Source: Henckelia pumila (lineage: Eukaryota; Streptophyta; Magnoliopsida; Lamiales; Gesneriaceae). From it: a stretch of DNA of 64,000 nucleotides. The stretch lies in assembly GCF_033568475.1 (NCBI RefSeq), contig NC_133123.1:3286001-3350000 (forward strand). The letters are read 5' to 3'. Position numbers and translations under genes: made by a program. The notes under the pieces are model-generated. The model saw only the letters and a list, made by a program, of their open reading frames with translations, did not search any database and had not been told where the DNA came from. This document shows positions 1 to 10,971 of this stretch, in pieces. Each line of letters begins with the position of its first letter. Position 1 is the stretch's first letter.

Positions 1-3000
1 ACCTTGCCAAGTTCTTTGAACACATCAGCATCAGCAGAACACAATTCAGAGACGATGGTAGTGGTACCTTTTAGCAAAGAATTGCATAGAGACAAGATGC
101 CTTCCAAACTAGAGAGACCCCTTAATATCTTTACTCTCTCAGAAAATTCCACCTGAGCAAGTTGCAATCCCCCGATAGAAGTCAAAATTTTATCTATTAA
201 CTTCAAATGTCCTCTTAGAAATAAACACAATGCACGAGCAAGCGAGGTAGAATGCTGAGGAGAAAATTTTTTAAATGCATAAGTTATTCTTTGACCAACT
301 GAAGCTGAAAGAGGCACGAGACGTAAAGTTAACAATTGCAAGACACACTCGATCCCTTTTTTCTCGACAAAAATTCGGCATGTATCAGAATTCTGAAGAA
401 TTGATTCAAGAAAACGCGAAGCATTACTAATACAATCAGGCAAAAACAAATCCATATCCGTCGATGAGGTATCTAGAATCAACCCCAACGAAGGCTCTTT
501 AATGTCAGGTTTATTCGAATCTCTAACATCCAGAAATGGCAGATCTCTATTTTCAGATTTAATTTCCAGGGGAACAGGTTCAGAAGAGCCTAGAGAATGT
601 GTAGACTGAGAAACTTCTTCGAGCCCGGATCCAATTTTTGCAATATTGTTCAGAATTTCAATTAGCATATCAACCCCTTTGTCATGCAATGACGAAGCAT
701 GGCTCATTAGTTCATCCAGACCACTAGATAAGGAGTCTAGAGTATCAGCAGCAAGGACTCGTAGGTATGTCTTGGAAGTAAAAACTTTAACAAAGCACCT
801 CAAAGCATTACGTTCTTTCACGGCCTGAAAACCATTTTTGTTCAAACAAAGAGCATCAAGACATTGTGGTATGCAAGTAATAGCTTTTGCAGAACAGGGA
901 ACACCATTCATTATAGCATCTATAAAAGCTGAAGGAAGACCGACTGCTTCTAAGATAGAAAAGCGCGTAGGATTTTCGTAAAGTAAATAACTCATTACAG
1001 TAGCTGCAAGTGAAAATATGCCACCACCAAAGTCATTTGCCTTTTTAAATATTATGCATATGCATTGTAGTAACAGGTTCTCTTCTGAGCCATGCAGGCG
1101 AGTCCCAGGTTCATCAATACCAAGAGTTATAACATCCAATAAAGCTTTAATCAACAAACGACGATATAAAACTAAAGCATCAGAGTAAAGAGGTTGCAAA
1201 CTATCAAGCTCAGCAAAAGTTGAGGTTATTTGCGAACCACTGCAGTCAGAACTGTCAAGGTCAATAGAAATATTCTGTTGCTTTGAACCATTGTCAATAT
1301 GAGACACTTCCACCATTAGGCGAGTTATCATTTCATCCAGACCTCTCAAATCTCGAAAAAGAGCAGCAGCCGAATTGCTATAAATCATAAATGCTTCTAG
1401 AACATACACAACCATTCTAACCAATTTCAAGTGCTGAGGATTCACATCTTTTAGTAAAGGTAGAAGGGTTGATATAAATTCCACTTCATGCATGGCAGAG
1501 CAACCCGATGAAGATGATACTAACATCTTGATAAGCAATAAAAGAGACTCTGCAGAAATGATGGACCAGTTTGATGGATCATTAACAACAGAATCAACTG
1601 TTTTCAGCATAAGGCTTGATAGAAAACCACGATGTCCACCAGATGTGACAATAGACAATACTGTAGACTGATGTGACCTATCTTGACAAAGGGAAACTAG
1701 AGAAATAAGACTTAAAGTTCGAATTTTTCCAGGTATTGCGTTTCCATAGCTCAGCAAAGTAACCAATTCATTGATGAACTCGGGCTCTGTATTGAAGTAA
1801 GAAACCAGGTCAACAGTATCACTGGAAGCTTGCACAAGACCTATAAAAGCATAAAGGCGGATGCATGTGTATTGATGGCGTGCAGCTGCTGAGCTAAAGG
1901 CCCTAGCAAACCGCAATCTTGTAAAAAGAGAAAATCTCAAGTTATGAGGTACTTTATATTGTACAACTAACTTATGAAGAAGTTCAAGGTTAGATTCCTT
2001 CATGGTATTAACGTCAGGCATGCTTATGACTTGTAAACCTCTAACCGGTTGTTCAGAAGAAGTTGATTCATTTGAAGTTTCGCTGGCAACATAAAACTGA
2101 AAATGTAAACAGCAACCCAACTTGGAAGCAATTGGGTCCAATCCATTTGGTAGAGCACATGAAATCAATCCTAGACCTTCTTCCTTTGCCCCCCAACCCT
2201 GGGCAAAAGCAAATAATCTTGAACGAAGAGAAGCATCCCTATATTTCGCATTAGACTTCCCCAAAAAAGCAACCAGGGTTTGTAAAGAAGCCTCCACAAC
2301 ATCCGAATCGGTGTTAAAAAGCAAAGACGATAAGTGATGCTGCACAACATTAAAAGATTTGATAAAAAAGACACAATTACAAAATGGAACACCTAAAGCA
2401 AGCAATGAAGTGCAAGTCCAGATGGATTTCTATATATATCATAGAGAAATGTGACAGATATGCGCAGCAAATAATATAGCATGCAAAAGGCAGCGGCGGT
2501 AAAAACTAAAATATATAAAAGTTTTATCTAAAAGTGGAGTAGCTAACATAATCATGATACATGGATTTTAAACAATAAACTGATTAAACTTGCTTTCTGA
2601 TTTAGTTAATATCAATACGTACCAAGTGCAATAAAAACAACTATCAATAAAATCCAATGATCAGACTTCAAACAATTCCATGTATTAAGATAAGATATAC
2701 TTAAAACTAGAAAGCGGGCAAAGAAAAAAACCTCGTAAGAGCTGTAGAAAATCTTGTTAGAGCAATTTTCTAATATTATCCATATGACACGAAGAACATG
2801 TAGAACAGCTTCCCTTGGGAAAGGTGGATCAGATTCCAAAAAATTGTAGTCAAGCTGCAAATCCTTCCTTGGCTTGATGCATTTCTCAAAATAGGTATCG
2901 AAATGATTAAACAAGTCATCCCAGTGACGAAAATCTCCCTGCAGTTGCAAGAATCATATATATCAAAGCAAGGGGAACAAATTTGAGCAATGTGCAGGAG

Positions 3001-4655
3001 TTCAAAACGCACCTTGTCAAACACCCAAAAGAAACTTTTCAGAGACTCTTCTATGTTCTCTAGTGGGGCAGCAGTAACATTGTCAATAAAGGATTGAATT
3101 TTAGGGGGCTGCAGAAAAAAGTGACTGGAATATCAATTATCACCAAGTATGGTGAAAATTATACATGGATAACACAACCCAAACCACAAAAAGGAATGAA
3201 CACAAAACAAAGTAGAGATTAACCAACAGCATAAATAAATAAATAAATAATAATAGAACATTACGGATTAGGGAAGATTTTGGAGTTCTAAGATAAAAAG
3301 TTAAAAAGAAACACAACATAGCAGCTTTTGTTCTAATGAGAATTATTTGGCTCTCTGCGTTACTACTCAGAATAGATTAACACTAGCCAGTAACGATCAG
3401 GCAGTTTGCAACACCAACATGGAAAAATAAAATACAATAAACGATTGAAAATTGTGCAATTTCCTGGCAAGATTTTAAACACTTGATGATGTACCAATAA
3501 CAGAACTTAGAAAGGTGCAAGAACAGACATACATCATAATTAGGCAGTAAGAGCGAAAGCAACTAGTAAGATATTTTTTAAGGAATTTAGGAACATTGAG
3601 AAGTAAATAAAAAAAAATTCATTGTTATAAAAGATGACAAGGCATGTATGCACAGTAACGTTTGTGTCTTATCAAAATGACTAGCACCAAAACATAATAT
3701 TGTAAAACAAAAATACATGAGAGAATTATGTCATATACATCATGTAATAATGACAATATGTATGAAATATCCATTGGTGTATAAGCAAATATAAACAATT
3801 TTCATTAGAGATGTAAAAGGGCCCAACGGATTGGGTCTCAAAGCTGATTTTTAAGTACCCCCAATTAACTAGCAGGTAAGCTTTACATAAAAAAGAATGA
3901 CTGAACAACCAGTTCGGATTGGATCAAGTTTGGTTTAGCTCAAATAATTATTTTTAAAATAATAAGAACTGAAATGAACGTATAAAAAAATAATGAAACT
4001 AAGAAAATTTTTCGAATAATTGACATCTAAGTAATTATTTTACAAATGGAAAAATTATGGAAAAAAATATATAGGGAGAAAATGTAGAAATAAAATAAAA
4101 ATCTATCTGGATAAGGAAAAAGCAGCTCGATTATATTGGGTTTGGTGGTGCTGTTTAACCGAACCATATTTCACCAGTTCGGGCATTTTCGGAGTCGGGA
4201 ATTTTCGAGAACTGATCGCGGCCGTAATCAAAATATTAAATTCACAAGCAACAGCATTTCACCTTCTCTTACGACATAAAACAATAAAACCGTGAGAATC
4301 TCTAATCAATTCTGAGGTCTAAACTACTGATGACTGAAAAAACGCGAGGGTCGCCTAGTGAAACCCACATGAATCAATTTAATTACCAATGCAGTTAAAA
4401 AGTATAATTGCTTCGAAAAAATTGAAACGTAAAAGTCTGCCAAGAGATTGAACCTTTAGAAATTCAAACCTTTAACAGAAGTTAACACCCGAAATTCCCC
4501 GCGAAATGGAACCCTATCAAGCACTTACAATACTACGCCGAAACAAGAGCGGGATGCAAATTTAATCATCAAGAAATCACGCTCACCGATCAGAAAAAAA
4601 GCAAGAAAATAATTCCACTTACCACTTCAAGTGCCCTCCTTTGCTTCAACTTCAT
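1..4655 (-). CDS. UPL1: HECT E3 ubiquitin ligase UPL1/UPL2-like, N-terminal part (runs off the left edge)
   Basis: Four coding exons are visible: 4623-4655 (MKLKQRRALEV), 3013-3108 (PPKIQSFIDNVTAAPLENIE...), 2732-2938 (GDFRHWDDLFNHFDTYFEK...) and 2339 down to about 3. All joins are phase 0 with GT-AG introns. The protein matches the N-terminus of Arabidopsis UPL1/UPL2, giant (about 3,700-residue) ligases that polyubiquitinate proteins. The region seen, about 915 residues, is the helical armadillo-like DUF908/DUF913 part, with family landmarks such as ESDPPFP, AQGWGAKEEGLG, SGGHRGFLSSL, FGGGIFSLAATVMS and the motif ending SADADVFKELGK. UBA, UIM and the catalytic HECT domain would lie to the left of base 1. 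Exon 4 stays open for 779 codons, and the sequence at the edge (CAAG/GT) looks like a splice donor at bases 2-1, in phase 0. UPL1 and UPL2 cannot be told apart here. Confidence 0.95.
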
Positions 4656-4990
4656 TTCTTGCTATCAATCGATATCGCTTAAACGATTCACTGACTAAAA
4701 AAATCAAGATTGACAACACTATAACTGCACAGGATTCAGAAATTTGAAGAGGACAATCGGAAGGGGGAAATTTGACAAGATTGAAAAGAAAAAAATGAAC
4801 AAAATCTGAATCAAAAAAGAGTCTGTGCGAATCAATTACCGTAAACTCTAGGGTTTTGGAACGACGGTTTTTGTTTGCGGTTGTGATCGCACAGGATTTA
4901 AGCTGGGGAAGAAGGGGGGAAACAGAGACTGAGTGAGAATTTTTGTTTGTTTGTATGAGAACTGGCGGGGAGGTGTTAACGGAAAATATA
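4656..4990 (-). promoter_or_regulatory. 5' leader and core promoter region of the UPL1-like gene
   Basis: This stretch lies immediately upstream of the ATG at 4655 and is richer in G+C and purines than the spacer beyond it. On the minus strand a donor-like GGTAAT occurs near 4841, so the leader may contain an intron that ends shortly before the ATG; UPL genes often have leader introns. Transcription probably starts near 4900-4960, where the purine-rich sequence gives way to A+T-rich spacer. No clear TATA box is seen. Confidence 0.4.
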
Positions 4991-5679
4991 ATTAAATTGT
5001 AATTGAATATGATTTAGAGATTTTTTTTAAATTTTTTTAAAAATAAAATATATATTTTATTTAAAATAATTATTATAACTAAATAATGTAGTTTTAATTT
5101 TTTAAAAAAAAAAGAAAGGAAAAAATAAATAGTTATGTTAGTGTTTCGAAAAGGACAGCATACTTAAATAATTTATAATATCTATAATTTGATATAGCTT
5201 CGTAAATAATTTCGTATTATGTATATGATATTTATTGTTAAAAGATAAGAGTATATAAGCATGCAAATTTATTCAATGTTTTTAACATAAAAAACACATT
5301 TCTAAGCAACATCTTTATATAGCTCGCGTGCGTTTTCAATTCAAATTTTGCGGTAAAATACACATTAATTGCATGCAGTCATTTGCATCCAAAAATACAA
5401 TATATATATATGTTCATTTTACATAATAATTATACTAATAATAATATTTTTTTATATCAACTTTAAAACATAAAAACTGGGAACCTAAAATGAAAACATC
5501 CATGCATATTTGTTTCTCTATACTTGGCAAATAAAATAACTTCATAAAACAATAACAGACAGCAACACTGCGAAGATTCATCAGTACTAGAGAAACATCA
5601 CAAGCTAGAAATTAAACTTTGATAAAACAACAAACTAATCAAGAAACATGCATTAAACCTAAACAAATGCAATTACTAA
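4991..5679. other. A+T-rich spacer between UPL1-like and phytocyanin genes
   Basis: No coding potential is seen on either strand. The sequence is mostly A and T runs with a short TA repeat near 5400. The right end, from about 5480, is probably the 3' untranslated region of the minus-strand phytocyanin gene. Confidence 0.6.
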
Positions 5680-6346
5680 TTAAATAAATAAGTAAATTAA
5701 GCCAAATAATATTCCAGTACTGGCGTAGAAGGAAACAACACCAAGTTTGATCCCAGAATTCACTCCAGCATGAGGCCCCCAATCTGCGTAATCCGAACGG
5801 TCCGCGCCGTCGGCCGGGGCAGGCGCAGGGGACGAAACTCCAATCTCAGAAGGGTGCATCACTCGAACGATTAGCCTCTGGCCCGATTTACAGTGTCCCG
5901 GCTGCCCACTTATGAAATAGAAGAAACCCGAACGGTCGAACCGAAAAACCGAGCTCCCGTCCTCGAATTTCGAGACGGGGTTTGCTGTGTTGCAGTTGGA
6001 GTAATCAGCAAAGCTCACCACCAGCACCGAGTCGTTCTGGTACTTGAAATCTGACGAAATATGTAACATTATTAAAAACAGCTAGAAGTCATGTTCATTA
6101 ATTATTATATATCTCTTAAAAAGCATATATATAATATTACTTACGAAGTGTATCACCAATCTGGAATCTGTTTTGTGCAGCCCATTCGTTATACGTCTCG
6201 GGCTCTTCCCCATTCGGCATTTTCCATCCCACCTCTTCTCCAACTTCGAACCGGAAACTCGACACCGAATTCGGGACGGAGGCTGTAAAAAGGATGATGA
6301 TGGAAAACAGAAGAAAAGCTGATGATGTTGAAGATGTAGAAGCCAT
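5680..6346 (-). CDS. Early nodulin-like / phytocyanin-domain GPI-anchored protein
   Basis: There are two exons, 6145-6346 and 5680-6050, joined C|AT to give a 190-residue protein. The single intron splits the ...GDTLHFKY... stretch, as is usual in phytocyanin genes. Residues 1-30 form a signal peptide. Residues 31-132 form a plastocyanin-like domain with the structural disulfide cysteines at about C87 and C121 (PGHCKSGQ). Copper binding looks lost: the usual Cys ligand is Ser115 (YFISGQ) and the first His is missing (NDSVLVV), although H120 and Q125 remain. A short Pro/Ala stretch (SSPAPAPA, 140-147) is a likely arabinogalactan glycosylation site, and the hydrophobic C-terminus fits a GPI-anchor signal. 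These features match the early-nodulin-like (ENODL) class, plasma-membrane proteins linked to cell-wall and reproductive functions. The exact ENODL member is not assigned. Confidence 0.9.
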
Positions 6347-7451
6347 TGAATGAGGTAAGAGCTAGCTAGTTTGATTATTAATGATCAAGAACTTGATCGA
6401 ACAAGAATGAATTCAGGAGTTGATATATAAAACAGCATGAAGCATCAAAGATCAATGGGGAAATGTTGATATATATAGAAAAAGAGGAGCGAGTGGGGAA
6501 GTGGGATGTATCAGTTGAGGCCAAACGTGCATGGGAATCGAGACACAGTCAAATCTTTGGGTTGGCGGTATTTTGATTTTTGACCTCTTTTGAACCTCTG
6601 CAATTTATTAATCTTTTACCGATTCAACGCACGTGCAAATTATAGAATTGCTCCAGTTTCATTTGGAAAAAAATATCTTAATAAAAAAATTATTTAGTTT
6701 TTTTCCACGAAAAATAGTTTAAATAAGAAGTTATGGATACCGATTAATTATTTGGTTGTTGTATGCATACGACTTGTCTAATATGGGTTATTTGATTAAC
6801 ATGATTTGCATGCTATATACTATTTTGAGTTCAATATCAGTTAATTACACAAGGCCCATCCGATGATTAGAAGTTGCTGCAGATTCCCGAGTCATCAAAA
6901 GAAAAAATAAATAAAGGGATTTATTTTTTAAAAAATGATCACCTCTTATTAATATCTGTAATCAAATTCGGCCCATAAATCGAATTTATATAGTTTTCGA
7001 ACTAGCTAGACTAAACCAATACTTAGACTTTTTTTTTTCTTTAGATAGGGTGTCAAAATATTTCATAACGCAATCAAAATAATTTGAAAAGTATTTTGTT
7101 AATCCGTGATTCATGAATAAAATTACCGGAAGTCAAAACATGTCTTATTTGAAATTAATAAAAAGACTAATACGGACCGGGATTTTACTCAAGACGCACA
7201 GAAAAGTAACGACTGCGGGTTTTTATGTCATAAAAAAATAAAAAGACAAAAACGATTTAAAAGTATAGATTCAAAAAATAGTATAAATTTAATGTGTCCG
7301 AGTTGGATCCATAATAGCAATTTATATGCTAAAAAAAACAATTTATAAATCAAAAGGTACAATACAACTAAATATCTAGACACCCATACTTAATAGAGCA
7401 CGTTTTTTTATATGATCTCACAAATTTATCAATGAGATAAATGGATCCGAT
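6347..7451. other. Spacer upstream of the phytocyanin gene
   Basis: The first 250 bases or so should be leader and promoter of the minus-strand phytocyanin gene; a TATA-like TTTATATATC lies on the minus strand near 6425. The rest is A+T-rich with no convincing ORF or RNA gene. Confidence 0.5.
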
Positions 7452-7799
7452 TCATATTTTATTATTATTATTTATATTATTAAAGTAGAGACCTTCTAAT
7501 TAACAAACTTTCAATTAATTGGTGAAGTTTGATTTGAAATTATCATTATCTCCTAATTTAATTTTCAATAAAACCAAAATTATTGGGCAAAATAGTCATT
7601 TTATACAGTTTTCTCTTTTCTAACTATTAAAAGCTCACTTTATTCACAAATTTAGGAAAACGTTATATTTTTATTATTTTTTAATTTTAAAGTTTATTAT
7701 TTATTGTTTTATTATTTTTTAATTTTATAATTTATTATTTATTGTCTTTTTAAAAAAAACGAAATGTACGAGCACGCAACGCGTGCAACGGAATACTAG
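7452..7799 (+). mobile_element. Small non-autonomous Helitron (3' end clear, 5' end approximate)
   Basis: The 3' end has the Helitron signature: a GC-rich hairpin GCACGC-AAC-GCGTGC at 7772-7786, followed about ten bases later by CTAG at 7796-7799 and then T. The 5' end is less certain; TC near 7452 starts a run ending TATTATTAAAGTAGAGACC, which resembles plant Helitron 5' ends, but the base before it is not the expected A. The interior is A+T-rich, non-coding, and has a duplicated stretch of about 40 bp near 7665-7745. Confidence 0.6.
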
Positions 7800-7980
7800 T
7801 TTATAATAAAATATAATACTTATCTTTAAGTCTGTATTATACTTCCTGTCAAAAAAAGTATGTATTATACTTAATTAATTTTTTATCATCCTTATTATTA
7901 TTAATCTATGTTTTGTTTTAATCATAAATATTATTATTTTAGCTAATTCTCATTGTTACGATCATTATAATTATTATTGA

Positions 7981-8259
7981 GATGAGGGGAAAAAAAAAAG
8001 AAAAGGCATTTTACGATTATTAAATTATGAAAAGCTATATTTATGTGTATATTATAACATCTAATAAAAAATCATAATTTTAAAAACATGGAATTATCGA
8101 TCGGTATATATTATATATAGATGAGGGATAAAAACAAAATTGGGCATTTTACGATTATTAGAGTATAAAAAGCTATATATTATAATATCTAATAAAAAGA
8201 GACTAATTTAAAAATATACCTTTGATATGGACTAGAAAAATATGGAATTTGAAATGTTA
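7981..8259. repeat. Degenerate tandem duplication, period about 139 bp
   Basis: Two copies begin at 7981 and 8120 with GATGAGGG..., followed in both by GGCATTTTACGATTATTA and AAAGCTATAT. They are clearly related but diverged. No coding content is seen. Confidence 0.6.
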
Positions 8260-8267
8260 TAAATATA

Positions 8268-8269
<2 letters not shown>

Positions 8270-8310
<41 letters not shown>
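8270..8310. repeat. (AT)n microsatellite
   Basis: About 20 uninterrupted AT units are visible. Confidence 0.95.
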
Positions 8311-8312
<2 letters not shown>

Positions 8313-8606
8313 CACGTTGATATAATATAATGTCTTCTAATTGGTATTTATCGATCGGTCATTGTCGAAGGAAATTTATAATTATATATCAAGGCCAACT
8401 AGAGCTGGATCACAAATCACAATAAACTTTTCACGGATAATTGGTCCCTTTGCCATACTCAAGAATTTTTTTGATTATTATTACTCTTGGCAAATATGAT
8501 CTATTTAATATATTAATTAAATATATAGTATAAAATATTAATCAGAGAATCAAATAATTGAGATTTCAGAAGCTCAGATTTCATTAATATCAGAAGACGC
8601 CCAAAC

Positions 8607-8768
8607 ATGAAGAATGATAACTCAGTTTCACCGGAAAAAGAAACCGAACGAAAAGGGTTAATTTCCAAAACAATCCAATTGTTTCAAGAAGCAGCTTTCG
8701 TTCAAGATTCCCAATATTTTTTCCCCGTTTCAATGAACCTATTATTCTCAGCACCTACTTCTCCTTAA
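8607..8768 (+). other. Candidate small ORF of 53 codons, unrecognised
   Basis: ATG at 8607 opens a 53-codon frame ending in TAA at 8766-8768. Its middle (KGLISKTIQLFQEAAFVQDS) looks like an amphipathic helix, and base composition is more balanced than in the flanking A+T-rich DNA. No family was recognised, no clear promoter is visible, and an ORF of this length can occur by chance. Confidence 0.2.
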
Positions 8769-9666
8769 TTTTGTATCGTAAAATTGATAGAGTGTGTGAG
8801 CATTTGATTAATGATCATAAGTTTGATTCTTCATGCCAACACATTTCGATTGACGAGCTTGTAGCTAGAGTGTGTTGCAGGCTACTCCAACCCGAGAGTT
8901 AATTTAGTACACATTACACACCGAAAAGTAGCAATTGAGATTGCATTGCCATCAAAGAAAAAAAAAAAACAACATTGTTGCTAGTTTTTATGAATATATA
9001 GTTAGGAGCATGATTTATCGTAAAAATTATCGAGTACTTCGCGGACCGATAGATCGTAAATGTTAGGCGAGTGAGCTACCAGTGTGGGAAGGAAAAAATC
9101 ATATATGGTTGCATCAACCCATGAGATTAGGTCTATGTTAGAGAGTCCCTGTGCAATTCCCCGAAGAGGAAAACCTGCTCACATGCAATATCGGTTGAGG
9201 CAAAAACAAAGCACGAGTCACTTGAAAATAATTGATTGGGTATCAAGTCATTATCGAGCTAAATTTGTGTAAACACCACATTTATTGGTCACTATTGCCT
9301 TCATTATCATGACCCACAGTCTTAGAGAAATTGCAAGTTTTGAATCATAATATACATACTTGCTAATGCTGACACCAACTAATTCTGGCAATTAATTCTT
9401 TCGACAAGGATAGGGTACTTTTGCCTTGATCTGGAAGTTTTATATAAAACCCACGAAATTGCATGCTAATTATTTTCATCTTTATATTGATTCTTGGATA
9501 TATTTATATTTTTATAACAACTTAATTAAGTTAACTATTTTCATTAACAGAAGACGAATACATATATATATATATATAGTATATAGTAGTTGTCATAGTG
9601 GTTCATTATGTGGACGTGCCAGTTTAATTAATTAATTACTACATTTATTTATATATCATGAGCATC

Positions 9667-9701
<35 letters not shown>

Positions 9702-9766
9702 GTTTTATATAGTTTTGATCACATGCACACTAATGTGCAGTATTTCCGTGACCTACCACTAATTAA
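8769..9766. other. Gene-poor spacer with TA repeats
   Basis: Short TA microsatellites occur near 9560-9580 and 9670-9700. The stretch 9000-9280 is less A+T-rich, but its only frame (9084-9272) has no recognisable motif. No gene is called. Confidence 0.5.
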
Positions 9767-10108
9767 GGGAGTATTTGCAATCACTAAAAAAAAAGTGATT
9801 GTTAGCTTTTGGCTTAAAAAATCATTTTTGTGTGTTTTTTAAACCTAGATTATGTGTTAGCTTATGCTTAACTTAATTGAAATCCAAAAGCTAGTCATGT
9901 GGTTATTATGATTCTTCAAAAGTGATTCTAATAAGAAGATCATTGTTAATATCACTCTAATCACTTATTTATCAAACACTACCCAACTTTGATTTTTAGA
10001 TTTTCACATTTGCTTCCAAACATTACCAACTTTTGATTTTTCTTTTAACTTTTTTTATAATCTATAAATTAATCATTTCTACAAAAACACAATCTATTGC
10101 AAACTCCC
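9767..10108. mobile_element. Tourist-like (PIF/Harbinger) MITE, 342 bp
   Basis: The element starts GGGAGTATTTGCAAT and ends ATTGCAAACTCCC, forming terminal inverted repeats. It is flanked by TAA at 9764-9766 and 10109-10111, the 3-bp target duplication typical of PIF/Harbinger elements. It is non-coding, and a close relative lies at 26106-26446. Confidence 0.9.
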
Positions 10109-10584
10109 TAAAGCACACTAGTGAGAGCTAGTGTGTAATCATGTGTTTAGTGTTTCATTTTTTTTTTTAGATTAGAAATTGCACCCGAAAATCGTACATA
10201 TTAGAGTGTGTGAGATCAAACATTATAGTTTTATAAACCTCATATATACACACACATTAATTAAGAATTTACTCATACAAACATCGGCAAATGTATTATC
10301 CACGTTCGAAATGCTTGATAAGGTATATACGTACTTTATTTTCGAGAGTCATGGGTGGACAACGTACTTTATTATTTTTTTGGGCCTATAAATTAATTTT
10401 GATCTTTTGACTGTACCCACACATGTATACACGTAAATAATCTTAATTTTTGAGCCCTTAAAAATTATAATGTAAAACTATATATATCTACCGTAAATAA
10501 TAAATTAATATCGAGTATGCATGGCCAGCGAGTATCCAGAGTCTTGTATAAAAAGTACTAGTGAGTATTAACTCGACCTTCTTC
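10109..10584. other. Upstream region of MIR156
   Basis: This is A+T-rich DNA between the Tourist MITE and the MIR156 TATA box. It probably contains MIR156 regulatory sequence, but no specific element could be supported by eye. Confidence 0.4.
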
Positions 10585-10592
10585 TATAAATA
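10585..10592 (+). promoter_or_regulatory. TATA box of MIR156
   Basis: TATAAATA lies about 245 bases upstream of the precursor stem. It is followed by CT-rich and CA-rich sequence typical of a plant start site (around 10615-10625). Position and sequence fit a Pol II primary microRNA promoter. Confidence 0.7.
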
Positions 10593-10830
10593 TGTGGCCT
10601 GGCTCTTTCTCTATTACACTATTCCATTACACACCAACTTCAATATCCCAATTATCCTTGAAAAAATTTCTTTTCTTCATTTATTTCGTCTCCGTTCTCG
10701 AATTTTTCGCTTTACCGCGGAGCTGATCTGATCATGGAGTTAGCAGCAATATTTCATGCCTCGTGAGATTTCAAAAGGGCTTGTTTAAAGGCAAGTTTTG
10801 TCGATTTATTTCTTGAGAAAAAAAGTGGCC

Positions 10831-10971
10831 GGTGATGGTGATGAAATGCATGTGTTGACAGAAGAGAGAGAGCACAGTCCCCCATCGGCAAAATTATAAT
10901 GGTTTTTTGCTGTTTTGTGGGAATGTGCTCTTTCTTCTCCTGTCAATGAATTGCGGCATTTGTCCACCACC
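10831..10971 (+). ncRNA. MIR156: MIR156 precursor hairpin
   Basis: The 5' arm carries UGACAGAAGAGAGAGAGCAC at 10856-10875, which is miR156/157 family; a 21-nt form would start one U earlier at 10855. The 3' arm carries the partner strand GTGCTCTTTCTTCTCCTGTC at 10925-10944, continuing AA. It pairs along the mature sequence with mismatches and one bulge. The stem continues below: GGTGATGGTGATGAAATGC pairs with GGCATTTGTCCACCACC. It also continues into the loop: CCCCCATCGGCAAAA pairs with TTTTGCTGTTTTGTGGGA. miR156 represses SPL transcription factors and controls the juvenile-to-adult change. The mature form differs from Arabidopsis miR156h, as recalled, at one base and is fully complementary to the classic SPL target site. 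The gene lies about 2.2 kb downstream of the INCENP stop codon, on the opposite strand. Confidence 0.96.

Noticed and set aside
9084-9272. 62-codon frame upstream of MIR156
   Set aside because: No motif, no family resemblance and no promoter; chance ORF in non-coding DNA.
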